Below are positions 9,697 to 20,267 of a stretch of 64,000 bases of DNA, one piece after another; position 1 is the first letter of the stretch; each line of letters starts with the position of its first letter. The translations under genes were made by a program, and so were the position numbers. The DNA lies in NCBI GenBank assembly GCA_023379845.1, contig JAMCPG010000034.1, positions 16,428 to 80,427 on the forward strand. The letters run 5' to 3'. This DNA is from Thermoplasmatota archaeon. Lineage in GTDB: Archaea; Thermoplasmatota; Thermoplasmata; Thermoplasmatales; Thermoplasmataceae. The notes under the pieces were generated by a model. The model saw only the letters and a list, made by a program, of their open reading frames with translations. It did not search any database and was not told where the DNA came from.

Positions 9697-11584
9697 TTTT
9701 CAACACCACCACTTTTTCTTTCTTTTCTATTATCCTTAGCGAGGCATCCATAACCTCATCCTCAGTTACATGCCGACCATTGTATTTCAGGATGAGATTT
9801 TCTATGCCTATGCCTGTATTCATCTTTATGACTTTGCACGCCTGAGCTGTCATGTTGCTCTCGACTCCAATTACCTTCTTTGCCTTCTTCAACACTTCCG
9901 AGACAAACTCTGAAGGGAAGGGCTCGAACATCTTGAGATAGAGAAGATTTGCCTTTATGCCTTTCTTTCCAAGAGCATCAATAACATCAAGGACAAGCCC
10001 TTTCTGGCTTCCCCATGTCATGAAAGTTACATCAGCGCTGGATGGCCCGATAACAACTGCCCTTTCAGACATTGGTACCTCTTTTTCGCATGTTTCTATC
10101 TTAAGGAACCTCTTCTCCATCTGCCTGTCCCTCATCCAAGTATCTTCAGTAACATGGCCTTTCTCGTCGTGCTCATCGCCAGTTAGCCAGAATATATCCC
10201 TGCCAAAAAACCCAATTGGAGAAATACCATTCTTTGTGTCCAGGGTGAACCGGGAAAATGAGTCCTTGCCATCTGATTTGTCCGGTTCCTGTACCTTCAG
10301 GGAAGACGCATCGGGAATATCAACAAGCTCAGTCGTATTGGCAAGGTTCTTGTCAATGAGGTGTATAACCGGGAGCTGATACCTCTGAGCATAATTCAGG
10401 GCACGAACAGAGTCTTCTATGCATTCCTTCACATCACCGGAAGAGATGACAATTCTTGGAAATTCCCCATGTCCCGTGTGAAGCGCAAAGAGGAGATCAG
10501 ACTGCCCATTTCTGGTTGGCAGACCGGTGCTGGGTCCTCCCCTCTGGTATAGTGTGACAACTAGTGGTATCTCATCCATTCCAGCAAAAGATATGGCCTC
10601 GGCCATAAGTGAAAAACCAGGTCCGCTCGTCGCAGTGGCACTTCTGGTTCCAGTCATGGCAGCACCTGATGCCATGTTTATTGCAGATATTTCATCCTCT
10701 GCCTGCACAACTGTTACACCGCCTGTTATAAGGTTGGTATTCTCTCCTTCCATCCACTTAAGTTCTTCGTGCTCTTCCAGAATAGTACTTTCGTCGCTGG
10801 CAGGAGTTATAGGATAATAGGTCTGGAATCTCAACCCGCCAATAACCTTCCCAATCGCAGAACCATCATTACCTGTAAGAAGCATTTTTTTACCCATTTC
10901 CAGGTCAGGCAGATTTTTTATCCTTAGCTTGTTCTTGGAGCAGTAATCATATGCTGCATCAACAACCTTGATATTTGGCCCAATGACCTTTTCCTTGTTT
11001 CCAAAAACGCTTCTGATCACTTTTTCAACATAATTCTTATCTATGCCTAGAACTGCAAGAGTGGCCGCTGCTCCGAATGTGTTGAAGTACCTCGTAGGAG
11101 TACCGTCAGACACAGCCTCAGATACGACATTACCGAATGAAACTGGAATAGGGACAGCGCCTTTTGACTTCATATATTCAAGGACGCCCTTGACGTTTAG
11201 CGTATGACCTGTACTCTCAAGCATTTCCTTGATTCTTCTCGATGTGTCCCTCATAATCATTCTTGCCTGAGAAAGCTCGGATGTCTCGAAGTCTGCGTCA
11301 TAAAGGATCCTTGTTCCTTTTGATATATCTTCATGGTGCTCAAATATTGTATCCGGATCGAGGGCAACCAGGATGTCAACAGGATACCTTACTGAACGAA
11401 CCGGGGAATTCTTCACACGGAGATGTATATAGCTGTGCCTGCCCTTTATATTTGAATGAAATTCCCGCACAGAAATTACCTGATACCCGGAGTAGGTAAA
11501 TGCCTTGCTGATCATGCTAGAAGCTGTGTCGATACCGCCTCCCTGCGGCCCACCGATCACGATACTGAGATCTACATTTTCCAT
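9686..11584 (-). CDS. korA: 2-oxoacid:ferredoxin oxidoreductase, fused gamma-alpha subunit
   Basis: N-terminal gamma domain (VIGGPQGGGIDTASSMISKA), then alpha domain (YPITPASDESTILEE, ATSGPGFSLMAEAISFA). Confidence 0.93.
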   Translation of the reverse strand: MENVDLSIVIGGPQGGGIDTASSMISKAFTYSGYQVISVREFHSNIKGRHSYIHLRVKNSPVRSVRYPVDILVALDPDTIFEHHEDISKGTRILYDADFETSELSQARMIMRDTSRRIKEMLESTGHTLNVKGVLEYMKSKGAVPIPVSFGNVVSEAVSDGTPTRYFNTFGAAATLAVLGIDKNYVEKVIRSVFGNKEKVIGPNIKVVDAAYDYCSKNKLRIKNLPDLEMGKKMLLTGNDGSAIGKVIGGLRFQTYYPITPASDESTILEEHEELKWMEGENTNLITGGVTVVQAEDEISAINMASGAAMTGTRSATATSGPGFSLMAEAISFAGMDEIPLVVTLYQRGGPSTGLPTRNGQSDLLFALHTGHGEFPRIVISSGDVKECIEDSVRALNYAQRYQLPVIHLIDKNLANTTELVDIPDASSLKVQEPDKSDGKDSFSRFTLDTKNGISPIGFFGRDIFWLTGDEHDEKGHVTEDTWMRDRQMEKRFLKIETCEKEVPMSERAVVIGPSSADVTFMTWGSQKGLVLDVIDALGKKGIKANLLYLKMFEPFPSEFVSEVLKKAKKVIGVESNMTAQACKVIKMNTGIGIENLILKYNGRHVTEDEVMDASLRIIEKKEKVVVLKNGA

Positions 11585-11708
11585 AACGCCAAGAATAGCA
11601 AATCAATTAATATACTTTTTATGAGCGGTTCTGCAAATTTGCAGCTAATCTTTCTCTAACGTGATTCATGCTCAAAGAATTTATTATGTATAGACCCATG
11701 CGGTAGAC

Positions 11709-12002
11709 GTGTTTGCCATCTACTTTCTAAAGCCAGAAAACAGGTCGACTTTGGATGCCCTGAAGAACGATGACCTTATAGGACGCCAGTCAATCGTAAC
11801 AAAAGATGCCGCCTCCCTTGACTTTAAGGAACCCGGACTCATCGTTATGGTTGAAGGATCCCGTGAGGCGATAGATGCTGTAGATGCAAAATTCGGTTCC
11901 TTGATGGAAAAGCTGAAAAAAGATAGATCAGATCACCTGTATGCTATTTTAAAGGACGAAGAGAAGAAAGCAGACGAGGGAATGGGGTTCCTTTTTGGCT
12001 AA
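11709..12002 (+). CDS. Conserved small protein of unknown function, coupled to the downstream kinase-like gene
   Basis: 97-aa ORF with GTG start, 8-nt overlap with the next CDS in the same direction. Confidence 0.6.
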   Translation: MFAIYFLKPENRSTLDALKNDDLIGRQSIVTKDAASLDFKEPGLIVMVEGSREAIDAVDAKFGSLMEKLKKDRSDHLYAILKDEEKKADEGMGFLFG

Positions 12003-12543
12003 GAAAGTACTCGTAGTAACTGGAATGCCGGGCGCAGGCAAGGATGAATTTATTTCAGTGGCACGTGAAATGGGATTCGCCGACTTTCACATGGGAAATA
12101 CCGTGAGAAAGTACGCTGCTGTTGAAGGGATACCGTCTACGGATTCAGATATCGGAGACTTTGCCTCAAGAGAGAGACTTCTCAAAGGGAAGGATATATG
12201 GGCAAGAAGGACAATAGAGACAATCAGCGATTCTGACAGCATTATAATTGACGGGCTTCGCAATAATGAGGAACTTGATTACTTCAAGAGCGTAGAGGGA
12301 CATGTCTTCGTGGTCGCGATATTTGCAAACAGGGCCACACGGCTTTCCCGCATATTGAAGAGAAACAGGCCGGATGACGTAAAAAACCTCGAGGAACTAA
12401 TAGAAAGAGACAACAGGGAACTCTCCTGGGGCATAGCGAGGGCAATAGTTCTTTCCGATTATCTTGTAGTCAATGATACATCCCTGGTTCATTTCAGGGA
12501 AGAGTCCCGTAAACTTCTTCACGAAGTCTCGGAGATTTCATAA
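11995..12543 (+). CDS. UPF0200 / dephospho-CoA kinase-like P-loop protein
   Basis: KKVLVVTGMPGAGKDEFISVA P-loop, HMGNTVRKYA, SIIIDGLRNNEELDYF. Confidence 0.85.
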   Translation: MAKKVLVVTGMPGAGKDEFISVAREMGFADFHMGNTVRKYAAVEGIPSTDSDIGDFASRERLLKGKDIWARRTIETISDSDSIIIDGLRNNEELDYFKSVEGHVFVVAIFANRATRLSRILKRNRPDDVKNLEELIERDNRELSWGIARAIVLSDYLVVNDTSLVHFREESRKLLHEVSEIS

Positions 12544-13320
12544 AGATTTCGAGTAAGCGACGATTGCGTCAAAAAATTGCTTTCCCGCCGCTGGTTCCAG
12601 TTTTTCAGCAGCCTGGTATGCGTAATATATCCTCTCAGGGTGTGGCATAAGGCCGATTGAATTGCCATAAGAATTTGAAAGAGCTGCGATGTTGCCGTAT
12701 GATCCATTTGGGTTCCATGGATAACCAGCCGGATTTCCTTCAGGGTCAACATACTGGAAAAGAATGTTTCCACCATCACTAAGATAGTTGAATGTGCTCT
12801 CTGGATAATCAAGGACAATTCGACCCTCAGAATGGGCCACTGGAATCTCCCAGGCGTTCCTGCCGACATAAGCTGATCCAATCATTCTGTTCCTGGTCGC
12901 TATCCGGACAAAAACTTTCCTGCACTCAAACCTGCCGGAAGAATTGAACGTCAGGGTGACCCTCTTTTCAAGGCGAGATTCTCCAGGAAGTAGCCCGAGT
13001 TCAACCATCACCTGGAAACCGTTGCATACACCTATAATCGGCCTGTGTGAATCATTAAATTCAGAAATATCCCTTCCGGAGGCAGCTTTCACTCGCGCAG
13101 CGAAAATAGCCCCCGCCCTTACGTAATCGCCTGCAGAGAATCCGCCTGGAAAAAATATGATGTCAAAGTCTGTCAGTTTCTTTCTACGGTCTTCAAGCTG
13201 CTTTATGTGAACATATTCCGGTTTTGCGCCGGATCGCCTGAAGGACTCAAAAGCCTCGTACTCGCAGTTAGTTCCTTCCATCCTGACTATAGCAGCGGAG
13301 GGCGAGCCGGAAGAATCCGT
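12538..13320 (-). CDS. purQ: Phosphoribosylformylglycinamidine synthase subunit PurQ; conserved N-terminus extends upstream of the ATG at 13281
   Basis: GGFSAGDYVRAGAIFAAR, GVCNGFQVMVELGLLPG, HSEGRI, MPHPER. In-frame upstream residues TDSSGSPSAAIVR precede MEGTNCE; the first residue after the rpl40e TAA is taken as the left limit. Confidence 0.88.
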   Translation of the reverse strand, partial: TDSSGSPSAAIVRMEGTNCEYEAFESFRRSGAKPEYVHIKQLEDRRKKLTDFDIIFFPGGFSAGDYVRAGAIFAARVKAASGRDISEFNDSHRPIIGVCNGFQVMVELGLLPGESRLEKRVTLTFNSSGRFECRKVFVRIATRNRMIGSAYVGRNAWEIPVAHSEGRIVLDYPESTFNYLSDGGNILFQYVDPEGNPAGYPWNPNGSYGNIAALSNSYGNSIGLMPHPERIYYAYQAAEKLEPAAGKQFFDAIVAYSKSL

Positions 13321-13470
13321 TTACTGACCGCCTCTTCTCTCCTTTGCCTTCATTCTAAGATCGGGAGAACCGCATTTCCTGCACCTCTTTGCTGTTGGTG
13401 CATTCCTTGCATTGCATTTCATGCAGATTTTTTTATTTAACCTTCTTTCGACTGCTTCTGGAAACGGCAT
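13321..13470 (-). CDS. rpl40e: 50S ribosomal protein L40e
   Basis: [49 protein letters not shown]; the internal ATG at 13470 is the likely start (the called ORF starts at 13554). Confidence 0.93.
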   Translation of the reverse strand: MPFPEAVERRLNKKICMKCNARNAPTAKRCRKCGSPDLRMKAKERRGGQ

Positions 13471-13608
13471 ATATGTACACTTCCCTATACTATCGTTACG
13501 CTGACCTGATTGTTTACTCCCTAATAATTCTTGTAGTGCTCGGCACTTCTTCAAGATTGAGGGCCAACTAACCCCGTCTCTGGTATTGGTGCCAATTCAC
13601 TGTAATTC

Positions 13609-15168
13609 TTAAATTATTCTGGGTATTAGAAGTTCCCAGAATATAAGGAATATAATAAACAGCCCGAGGTAGTTAGCGATGGCGCCAGCTGTTTTCTCGT
13701 TTGATAGCGCCTTTATTTTTCTCTTCGTTCCGAATATGTAAAGGGTGTCTTTCAGGAACTGCCCACCATCAGTAATAAGGATGGGCAAAGCGTTTGTCAG
13801 GCCAAGAAGGAAGCTTAACCAGAAAACCCAGAATAACATGTTGGTTGCAAACCAGAATAGTGGTGTGTAGAATGGAGTAGCAAAGAGGGAAGCTAGCGCC
13901 GAGGGCACAGGTGATAACCCCTGGAAAGGTAGAGAAAGAGTCGTGAAAAATCCTTCGGTTCCGCCATAGATTGCGTCTGAACCGAAGACAGTTGCCTTCA
14001 TGAAGCTCATGGAATATCCGTCTATTCCAAGGCAGGAAGCAGTCACTCCAAGGAAGCTCTCACTCTTGAATGAGGGTGAGTTGAGTCCGGGTGCATACTG
14101 CGAATAGTAGCTGTATTTTGAAGCAGTTGTAAGGTTTATGGTCGTATAAGTGACGGCAGAGGAAGTCGTATTTTCGTATATCATGGTTATGTTGATCGAA
14201 GTTCCAGGAGCAATAGAGTCCAGGGAGTTGGTGAGAGAACTATCGTTGTAAATAGGAGTTGAACCTATGTCTGCGATTATTCCTCCAGGGAAAATTGTGT
14301 TGTAGGCGGGATAACCTTTCAACGTTCCGGTTATAACAAGTCCGGCGGGCATTTCTGCTTGCTTGAAAGTTCCTCCGGAAAGTATTCCGACTGACGTCAT
14401 AGTTCCTGGTGGAATGGTGGAATTCTGAAGCTCGTTCAGTATATTGTTACCGCTGTAGTTCCCAAAACTGACCAGTTCAGATCCCGGAAGTATCAGGTTT
14501 GATGCGGGAGAATCTGAGGTAACCTGTTGCACATAAGCTCCGGGCTGATATGCATGAACAGATGGCATAAGGAGGAAGACAAGAATGAGGAATGATATCA
14601 GTGCAATAACTATATTAATTGAAGGTCCCGCTGCGAATATTCTCCGCCTAACGACAGGATCCGCGGCCATCATTGCCTCCTGTTCCGGCTCCACAAATGC
14701 ACCAACCGGTATTATAAAAAAGAGAGCCCCTACCGAAGAAACAGGGAGCCCGTGTTTCCTGGCTGTGATACCATGCATTAGCTCATGAACCACCACAGAG
14801 AAGATGAGGGCAACTGACCCATAAACCAGAGGAATATCCCTGTTTATGCCGGGAAGCACAAGATATTCCGTAAGAGGCACTGACACAACCTCCTTTATCT
14901 GAGTGGCAAGGTAGCTTTCGTATAGAAGAAGGATTATACCGCCCACCAGGAAAACTAAAACTATTACCACTGATAATCGTGAAAATATTTTGGACCCATT
15001 GACTCTGGCAACACGGTCCAGAACACCCCTGTTCTTAACAGCCTTAAACATAAGGAAAGGGCCATAAACCTGAAAATTCTTGGTTTTAGCAATTCTACCG
15101 GAAAGAGCGGTCAGGATAACTATCCATGCTATAATCACCAGGATTGCTATTTCCAGACCACTGATCAT
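13609..15168 (-). CDS. Site-2 protease family (M50) membrane metalloprotease with PDZ-like insert
   Basis: VVHELMHGITARKHGLPV (HExxH), NALPILITDGGQFLKD second metal motif, multiple TM segments. Confidence 0.88.
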   Translation of the reverse strand: MISGLEIAILVIIAWIVILTALSGRIAKTKNFQVYGPFLMFKAVKNRGVLDRVARVNGSKIFSRLSVVIVLVFLVGGIILLLYESYLATQIKEVVSVPLTEYLVLPGINRDIPLVYGSVALIFSVVVHELMHGITARKHGLPVSSVGALFFIIPVGAFVEPEQEAMMAADPVVRRRIFAAGPSINIVIALISFLILVFLLMPSVHAYQPGAYVQQVTSDSPASNLILPGSELVSFGNYSGNNILNELQNSTIPPGTMTSVGILSGGTFKQAEMPAGLVITGTLKGYPAYNTIFPGGIIADIGSTPIYNDSSLTNSLDSIAPGTSINITMIYENTTSSAVTYTTINLTTASKYSYYSQYAPGLNSPSFKSESFLGVTASCLGIDGYSMSFMKATVFGSDAIYGGTEGFFTTLSLPFQGLSPVPSALASLFATPFYTPLFWFATNMLFWVFWLSFLLGLTNALPILITDGGQFLKDTLYIFGTKRKIKALSNEKTAGAIANYLGLFIIFLIFWELLIPRII

Positions 15169-15324
15169 TACCGCCTAATTTCTAACAGATATTACTCTTT
15201 TTCCTTGTGGATAAGGAAAATAGTCTCCTAATTTTAGTCACAGTCAGGTAAAATCGAGCCGTTTTAACATTTTTAAAGCTTAAGAAAGTTATCTTAAAGC
15301 ATCATGTCTGAGAGGAAAACGGAA

Positions 15325-16515
15325 TCAAACAACAATTAGATCGTCTATATCGCGCGGGTAATAGGTTATTACCTCTGGTCCATCCTTATGCATGATAATC
15401 GTATCTGAATGCCTGAATCCACCAAGTTTGGGAATGTATAGCCCCGGTTCAACCGTAAAGACCATGTTCTCTCGAATGACGGAGTCGTCCCCAACATCGA
15501 AGAACGGTGATTCGTGTCCTTCGAGCCCAATACAGTGCCCACTGTGATGCAGCAAAAGTTGGGATACATCGTTCAACTTTGCGAAGGAGTTCACAACACG
15601 ATCTATGTCGCTGAACTTGGATCCTACGTTTAACGCGGAAATAGCCGCCTGTTGCATTTCAACCATGATTCCATGGTATCTCCGCATCTGGGTTGTAACC
15701 TTTCCTACGAATATATTTCTCTCTATCTCTACATGATATCCGTCGATGTTTCCATCTGCACCTGTTCCCAGCAGATCATCTTTCTTGATTGGCCTGTTTA
15801 TCGAAAGCGCGTGCGGGTAGTAAGAGTGGGTGCCAACCTGGCCTCGAAATCCAGCCACAACATCCATCGGATATCTTATTGGGGGCTGGGCATCTCTTCC
15901 AAATGCATTCATTGCTGCGAGCGTGGCATCAGAGCTGGCTTTATGTGCTATCTGGAAGTCAAATAGGCCGGGCCTCGTGTACTCTTGGAGAAGCCTGTGA
16001 GCATAATTTGCCCATTTCGCACTCTCCCGGATGACTTGCTGCTCAATTTCGCTCTTTGTTCTCCTCAGATCATAGAGAGATGAGCCAATGTCCAGGATAT
16101 TCTCCTCATACATTATTTCAGATACTGGTATTCCCTTGAAACCGTATATGGATGGATAAATGTAAGGATTGTCTAAACCCAGAACCTTATTACCGATCAA
16201 CTCACGTATCCATTTGACAAACTGCTTGAAGGGATGCACTTTCCCGGGATAGTCGAAATATGAGTATGAATTGCTTATTACACTGGAAAGTAGCATGGAA
16301 TGTTCCTCTTCAAGCCTCGGGCCCATGAAATAGACTTCCGCATTTCTCGTAACAAAAAGTCCCGCAGGTCGTTCTGTCTGGATATAAACCATGCCTGAGA
16401 AATACTTTATATTGGTAGGGTTTGAAAGAAAAACACCACCAAGATTTCTCTTCTCCATTATCGAGGCAAGAACTGAAAGCCTCTTTAGATACTCTGACTC
16501 AGGAATTGAATGCAT
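15325..16515 (-). CDS. M24 family metallopeptidase (Xaa-Pro aminopeptidase/prolidase-like)
   Basis: LHHSGHCIGLEGHESP, ENMVFTVEPGLYIPKLGGFRHSDTI. Confidence 0.88.
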   Translation of the reverse strand: MHSIPESEYLKRLSVLASIMEKRNLGGVFLSNPTNIKYFSGMVYIQTERPAGLFVTRNAEVYFMGPRLEEEHSMLLSSVISNSYSYFDYPGKVHPFKQFVKWIRELIGNKVLGLDNPYIYPSIYGFKGIPVSEIMYEENILDIGSSLYDLRRTKSEIEQQVIRESAKWANYAHRLLQEYTRPGLFDFQIAHKASSDATLAAMNAFGRDAQPPIRYPMDVVAGFRGQVGTHSYYPHALSINRPIKKDDLLGTGADGNIDGYHVEIERNIFVGKVTTQMRRYHGIMVEMQQAAISALNVGSKFSDIDRVVNSFAKLNDVSQLLLHHSGHCIGLEGHESPFFDVGDDSVIRENMVFTVEPGLYIPKLGGFRHSDTIIMHKDGPEVITYYPRDIDDLIVV

Positions 16516-16610
16516 TGCAGTTTAAGGTGTAGCATGCATTTATAACTTACCCAGGGTAAGCTGTGCTGTAATGAAAGCATAGAGAAGCAAATATATTTTA
16601 TTCGGCTCCA

Positions 16611-17756
16611 TTATGTTTTTCTGGATAGTTGAGAGATTTTTTCTACAGCTGTGTCAATTTCATCGACCGTGTTGTAAAAGTGAGGGGCGAGCCTGATGCC
16701 AACATCCCTGCTCGACGTGAATATCCCGTTGACCCTCAGCCTGGCTTCCATATCATGTGCATTCGAAACTATGAAAGAAACAATCGCCCCCCTTTCCTTC
16801 TCGTTTTTGGGCGTTATTGTCTCAAGACCATGTTCTTCTCCTGCTTTAATAGCCCTTGAAGTTAATTTTTCCACTCTTGACCTTATTACATCTACACCGA
16901 TCGAAAGAATCGTCTTCATGCCCATAATACCAGCATATATTGAGGGAACTGCCCATGTTCCAGACTGGAATCGTTCTGCACCCTGTGCGAAACGAAGCTC
17001 CTCGGGTCCAAATCTAAACGGGAATTCCTGTGAGAACCAACCTATGAATGAAGGTTCCAGGCTTTCTATTAGATCATACCGGACATAGAGAAAAGCAAGC
17101 CCTGGCAGTCCTAACAGATACTTCAAAGTACCGGAACTGAGGTAGTCGACATCATCTTTTTTAACATCTATCGGCGTATTTCCTGCCGACTGATATGCGT
17201 CAACATATATTTCACTACCAGAATTTCTTGCTATTTCTGCCAGCTCACGCAGGTTCTGCCTGAAGCCATTTAGAGAGCTTACATGTATGGAAGTTATAAG
17301 CCTTGTTTTTTTGTTTGCTGACAGCCTGTACTGTTCACTTGTAAGGCGATAATCCTTGTGCTTCAGGAGTATTTGCTCAGCTCCAAATTTCTTTTGTGCA
17401 AGGATAAGGTGATTAGTGGTTGGATATTCGAGATCTGATGTCAATACCTGATTTCTTTCGTTGAATTTAAAAGAGCTGAGAAGAGAACCAAATGCAGATG
17501 ATACAGAGAAATGCGGAGCAATCTCATCCTTATGGGCATTTATTATTTGTGAAAAGAGTTTCTTCGATTCATTAACCTTTTCAGTCCACAATTCCCATGG
17601 ATTTCCGTATTCTATGAGATCAGCCTCGTACTGGGCAAGAGAGGCCTTCATTTCCCTATAGAAGGGGGAGTGCGAACATGCCGCGAGATAGATACCCTTG
17701 TTCTCGATCTGAAAATCCGTCAACATATCTGTCCTGTGATAAGCTTTCGGGGTCAT
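16611..17756 (-). CDS. Aminotransferase class V family protein
   Basis: SEIYVDAYQSAGNTPIDV and SSGTLKYLLGLPGLAFLYV (PLP-lysine region), FQSGTWAVPSI. Confidence 0.8.
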   Translation of the reverse strand: MTPKAYHRTDMLTDFQIENKGIYLAACSHSPFYREMKASLAQYEADLIEYGNPWELWTEKVNESKKLFSQIINAHKDEIAPHFSVSSAFGSLLSSFKFNERNQVLTSDLEYPTTNHLILAQKKFGAEQILLKHKDYRLTSEQYRLSANKKTRLITSIHVSSLNGFRQNLRELAEIARNSGSEIYVDAYQSAGNTPIDVKKDDVDYLSSGTLKYLLGLPGLAFLYVRYDLIESLEPSFIGWFSQEFPFRFGPEELRFAQGAERFQSGTWAVPSIYAGIMGMKTILSIGVDVIRSRVEKLTSRAIKAGEEHGLETITPKNEKERGAIVSFIVSNAHDMEARLRVNGIFTSSRDVGIRLAPHFYNTVDEIDTAVEKISQLSRKT

Positions 17757-17888
17757 AACTTATTTTTGATCGACCCTAAAGACAATAAATGAGAAATCAT
17801 GAACTGGATAGAGGTTCTTTGCGCGTTAAGCAGCAACTACGTCGATAGTAAGGGAAAGATTATAAGGGTAGAGTTATATATATGACAT

Positions 17889-19049
17889 ATGACAAAAGTT
17901 ACAATTTCACACATAAAAGCTGACATAGGTAGCCTGCCTGGACACACAACTGTATATGAACCGGTTGTTGCGGAGGTTAGAAGATATGTGAAGGAACATT
18001 CGTCTTCCGTCCTGAGCGACTTTTATGTCTCGTATATCGGGGACGATATCCAGATTACCATGATACATGACCGTGGAATCGACAATGAGGAGGTCCATAA
18101 GATTGCCTGGGATGCCTTTAAGGCCGGTACTGCTGTCGCGAAGTCGGTTGGATTATATGGTGCAGGACAGGACCTTCTAAAAGACGCGTTTTCCGGCAAT
18201 ATCAAGGGCATGGGTCCCGGAGTTGCGGAAATGGAGATCACGCCGAGGAAGAGCGAGCCTTTTCTCGTTTATATGATGGATAAAACCGAACCAGGATCTT
18301 TCAATTATCCTATTTACAAGATGTTTGCCGATCCTTTCAATACGCCTGGACTGGTAATAGATCCGAACATGCACGAAGGATTCACCTTCGAGATTTGGGA
18401 CATTATTGCAGGTAAAAAAATAGAGCTTTCAACGCCTGAAAGCCTGTATGATATACTGGCAATGATAGGCTCGAAGAGCAAGTATGTGATAAAGCGCGTC
18501 TTCACCAAGAGCAGCCATGAAAAGTTACCTGATGAAAATGTCGCCGTCATTACAACAGACAAACTCTCATTCATTGCCGGGGAATATGTTGGTAAAGATG
18601 ATCCTGCTGCTGTTGTAAGAATACAATCGGGCCTTCCTGCTTCAGGAGAGGCTATGGAGGCATTCAGTTATCCTTTCCTTGTTTCAGGATGGATGCGTGG
18701 ATCGTTTAACGGTCCGTTAATGCCTGTGGGCATGAAGGACTCCAAGATGACGAGGTTTGATGGCCCGCCAAGAGTGGTTTGCCTAGGTTTTGTCCTGAAG
18801 GATGGCAAGCTGTCTGGCCCCATAGACATGTTTGATGATCCTGCTTTTGATGGAGCAAGGATGAAAGCAGGCGAAATAGCTGACTATGTGAGGAGAATGG
18901 GACCATTCGAACCTCACAGGCTCCCGGATGAGGATATGGAATATACTACTCTGCCCAAGGTGCTCGATAAGCTCAAGGACCGTTTCGAAACCGTTGAATC
19001 ATCGATAAAGAAGAAAAAGAATCTTATCTCTACAAAAGACACAGACTGA
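17889..19049 (+). CDS. fbp: Archaeal fructose-1,6-bisphosphate aldolase/phosphatase
   Basis: MTKVTISHIKADIGSLPGHT N-terminus, KDAFSGNIKGMGPGVAEME, FDGPPRVVCLGF. Confidence 0.95.
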   Translation: MTKVTISHIKADIGSLPGHTTVYEPVVAEVRRYVKEHSSSVLSDFYVSYIGDDIQITMIHDRGIDNEEVHKIAWDAFKAGTAVAKSVGLYGAGQDLLKDAFSGNIKGMGPGVAEMEITPRKSEPFLVYMMDKTEPGSFNYPIYKMFADPFNTPGLVIDPNMHEGFTFEIWDIIAGKKIELSTPESLYDILAMIGSKSKYVIKRVFTKSSHEKLPDENVAVITTDKLSFIAGEYVGKDDPAAVVRIQSGLPASGEAMEAFSYPFLVSGWMRGSFNGPLMPVGMKDSKMTRFDGPPRVVCLGFVLKDGKLSGPIDMFDDPAFDGARMKAGEIADYVRRMGPFEPHRLPDEDMEYTTLPKVLDKLKDRFETVESSIKKKKNLISTKDTD

Positions 19050-19085
19050 GCATGTTACCCTGCTTGGTCCTTTGTCCCATTTAGT

Positions 19086-20267
19086 TCAGTGCCGAACGAT
19101 ACGAGGCTTTAAACCTCTGAAACCGCTCTTATTGCTGAACGGAGAATCTGGTACAGAGCATGATTCCTCTGGCTTGTTGAAGAGAAAGCGCGCCTGTCCG
19201 GCCAGTCCCCATAATTGCCGTGGGAACAAACCATATGTATATGAATAACCACGGACACAGGTCCTGACGCATTTATTGCATGATTCCGACGATTTCACAT
19301 ATGACCAGAAACCATCGCTCTTGAAGTACTGCTCGAAGGAACCTTTCTTTAGATCATAGGCATAGGTATAGTCGCAATTGTATACCTGCTTATTTGGTGT
19401 TACGTATAGAAACATCTTAGAAAATTCACATTTCCACGGTTTGTTGTTAACAAAGTCCTCGAGAACCTCCTCTGTCTCAAGCAGAGGAAATCCCTCCCTC
19501 TTAAGTTCTAGAAGAGTTCTGTAGAATTCCTTCAGTTTCTCTGAATCAAGACCCACGTCAAAGTTAGGTGTGGTTTCAGTTGTTGTCTGGCCAAAGTCCA
19601 TTGATTGCTCAACTGAATTGAATGATATCCCCACTCCCATGTCTGAAGCAAGTTCCGCCATTCTTCTCATGGAGTTCCAGTTCAGGCTGCTTATTGTAGT
19701 TACAAGTGCAACTTTGGTCCGGCCAATCTTTTTCAACTCATAGATTCCACGGATCACTTCACCAAATGTGTTGGGCCTGCCTCGTATTACATCGTCATAA
19801 TCGTTGTAATAGTCAAGCGAAACGAATGCAAAATCCAGATTTTTCAATTCCGCAGCCTTCTGCTCAAGAAGCGATCCGTTAGTATTCATCACGGTAATGA
19901 ACCCCTTGTTCTTGGCGTAATCCGTTATCTTTGCTATATCCTGCCTTATCAGTGGTTCGCCACCAAACATATAGTATCCGCGCATGCCTGCATCATAAGC
20001 CTCGTCCAGCATCTGGAAAACTTCCTCAGTCTTCATGTCCTCTTTCATTCTGGATATATTTTTCCAATACGTGCAGGTTTTGCATCTAGAGTTGCAACCA
20101 AAAGTCATGGCGTGAGCAAGGAAGAATGGGCGATGAGTGAAAAGCCTGGACTTGAGCATTGAGTTCAATGCTGCAAGATACCTCTTCCAGTCGGCAGATT
20201 TGTCTTCTTGATCGAGAATTGCAACATCTTGTTTTTGGGGAGAAGAATATACTACCATAATTGACAA
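19086..20267 (-). CDS. Radical SAM protein with C-terminal Cys cluster (SPASM-like)
   Basis: CNSRCKTCTYW (CxxxCxxC), GGEPLIRQDIAKI, C-terminal CNKCVRTCVRGYSYTYG. TTG at 20267; ATG at 20258 is an alternative start. Confidence 0.85.
   Translation of the reverse strand: MSIMVVYSSPQKQDVAILDQEDKSADWKRYLAALNSMLKSRLFTHRPFFLAHAMTFGCNSRCKTCTYWKNISRMKEDMKTEEVFQMLDEAYDAGMRGYYMFGGEPLIRQDIAKITDYAKNKGFITVMNTNGSLLEQKAAELKNLDFAFVSLDYYNDYDDVIRGRPNTFGEVIRGIYELKKIGRTKVALVTTISSLNWNSMRRMAELASDMGVGISFNSVEQSMDFGQTTTETTPNFDVGLDSEKLKEFYRTLLELKREGFPLLETEEVLEDFVNNKPWKCEFSKMFLYVTPNKQVYNCDYTYAYDLKKGSFEQYFKSDGFWSYVKSSESCNKCVRTCVRGYSYTYGLFPRQLWGLAGQARFLFNKPEESCSVPDSPFSNKSGFRGLKPRIVRH

Noticed and set aside
9957-10379. 140-aa + strand ORF within korA
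   Set aside because: Antisense to a conserved oxidoreductase; low-complexity Ser/Pro-rich shadow translation.
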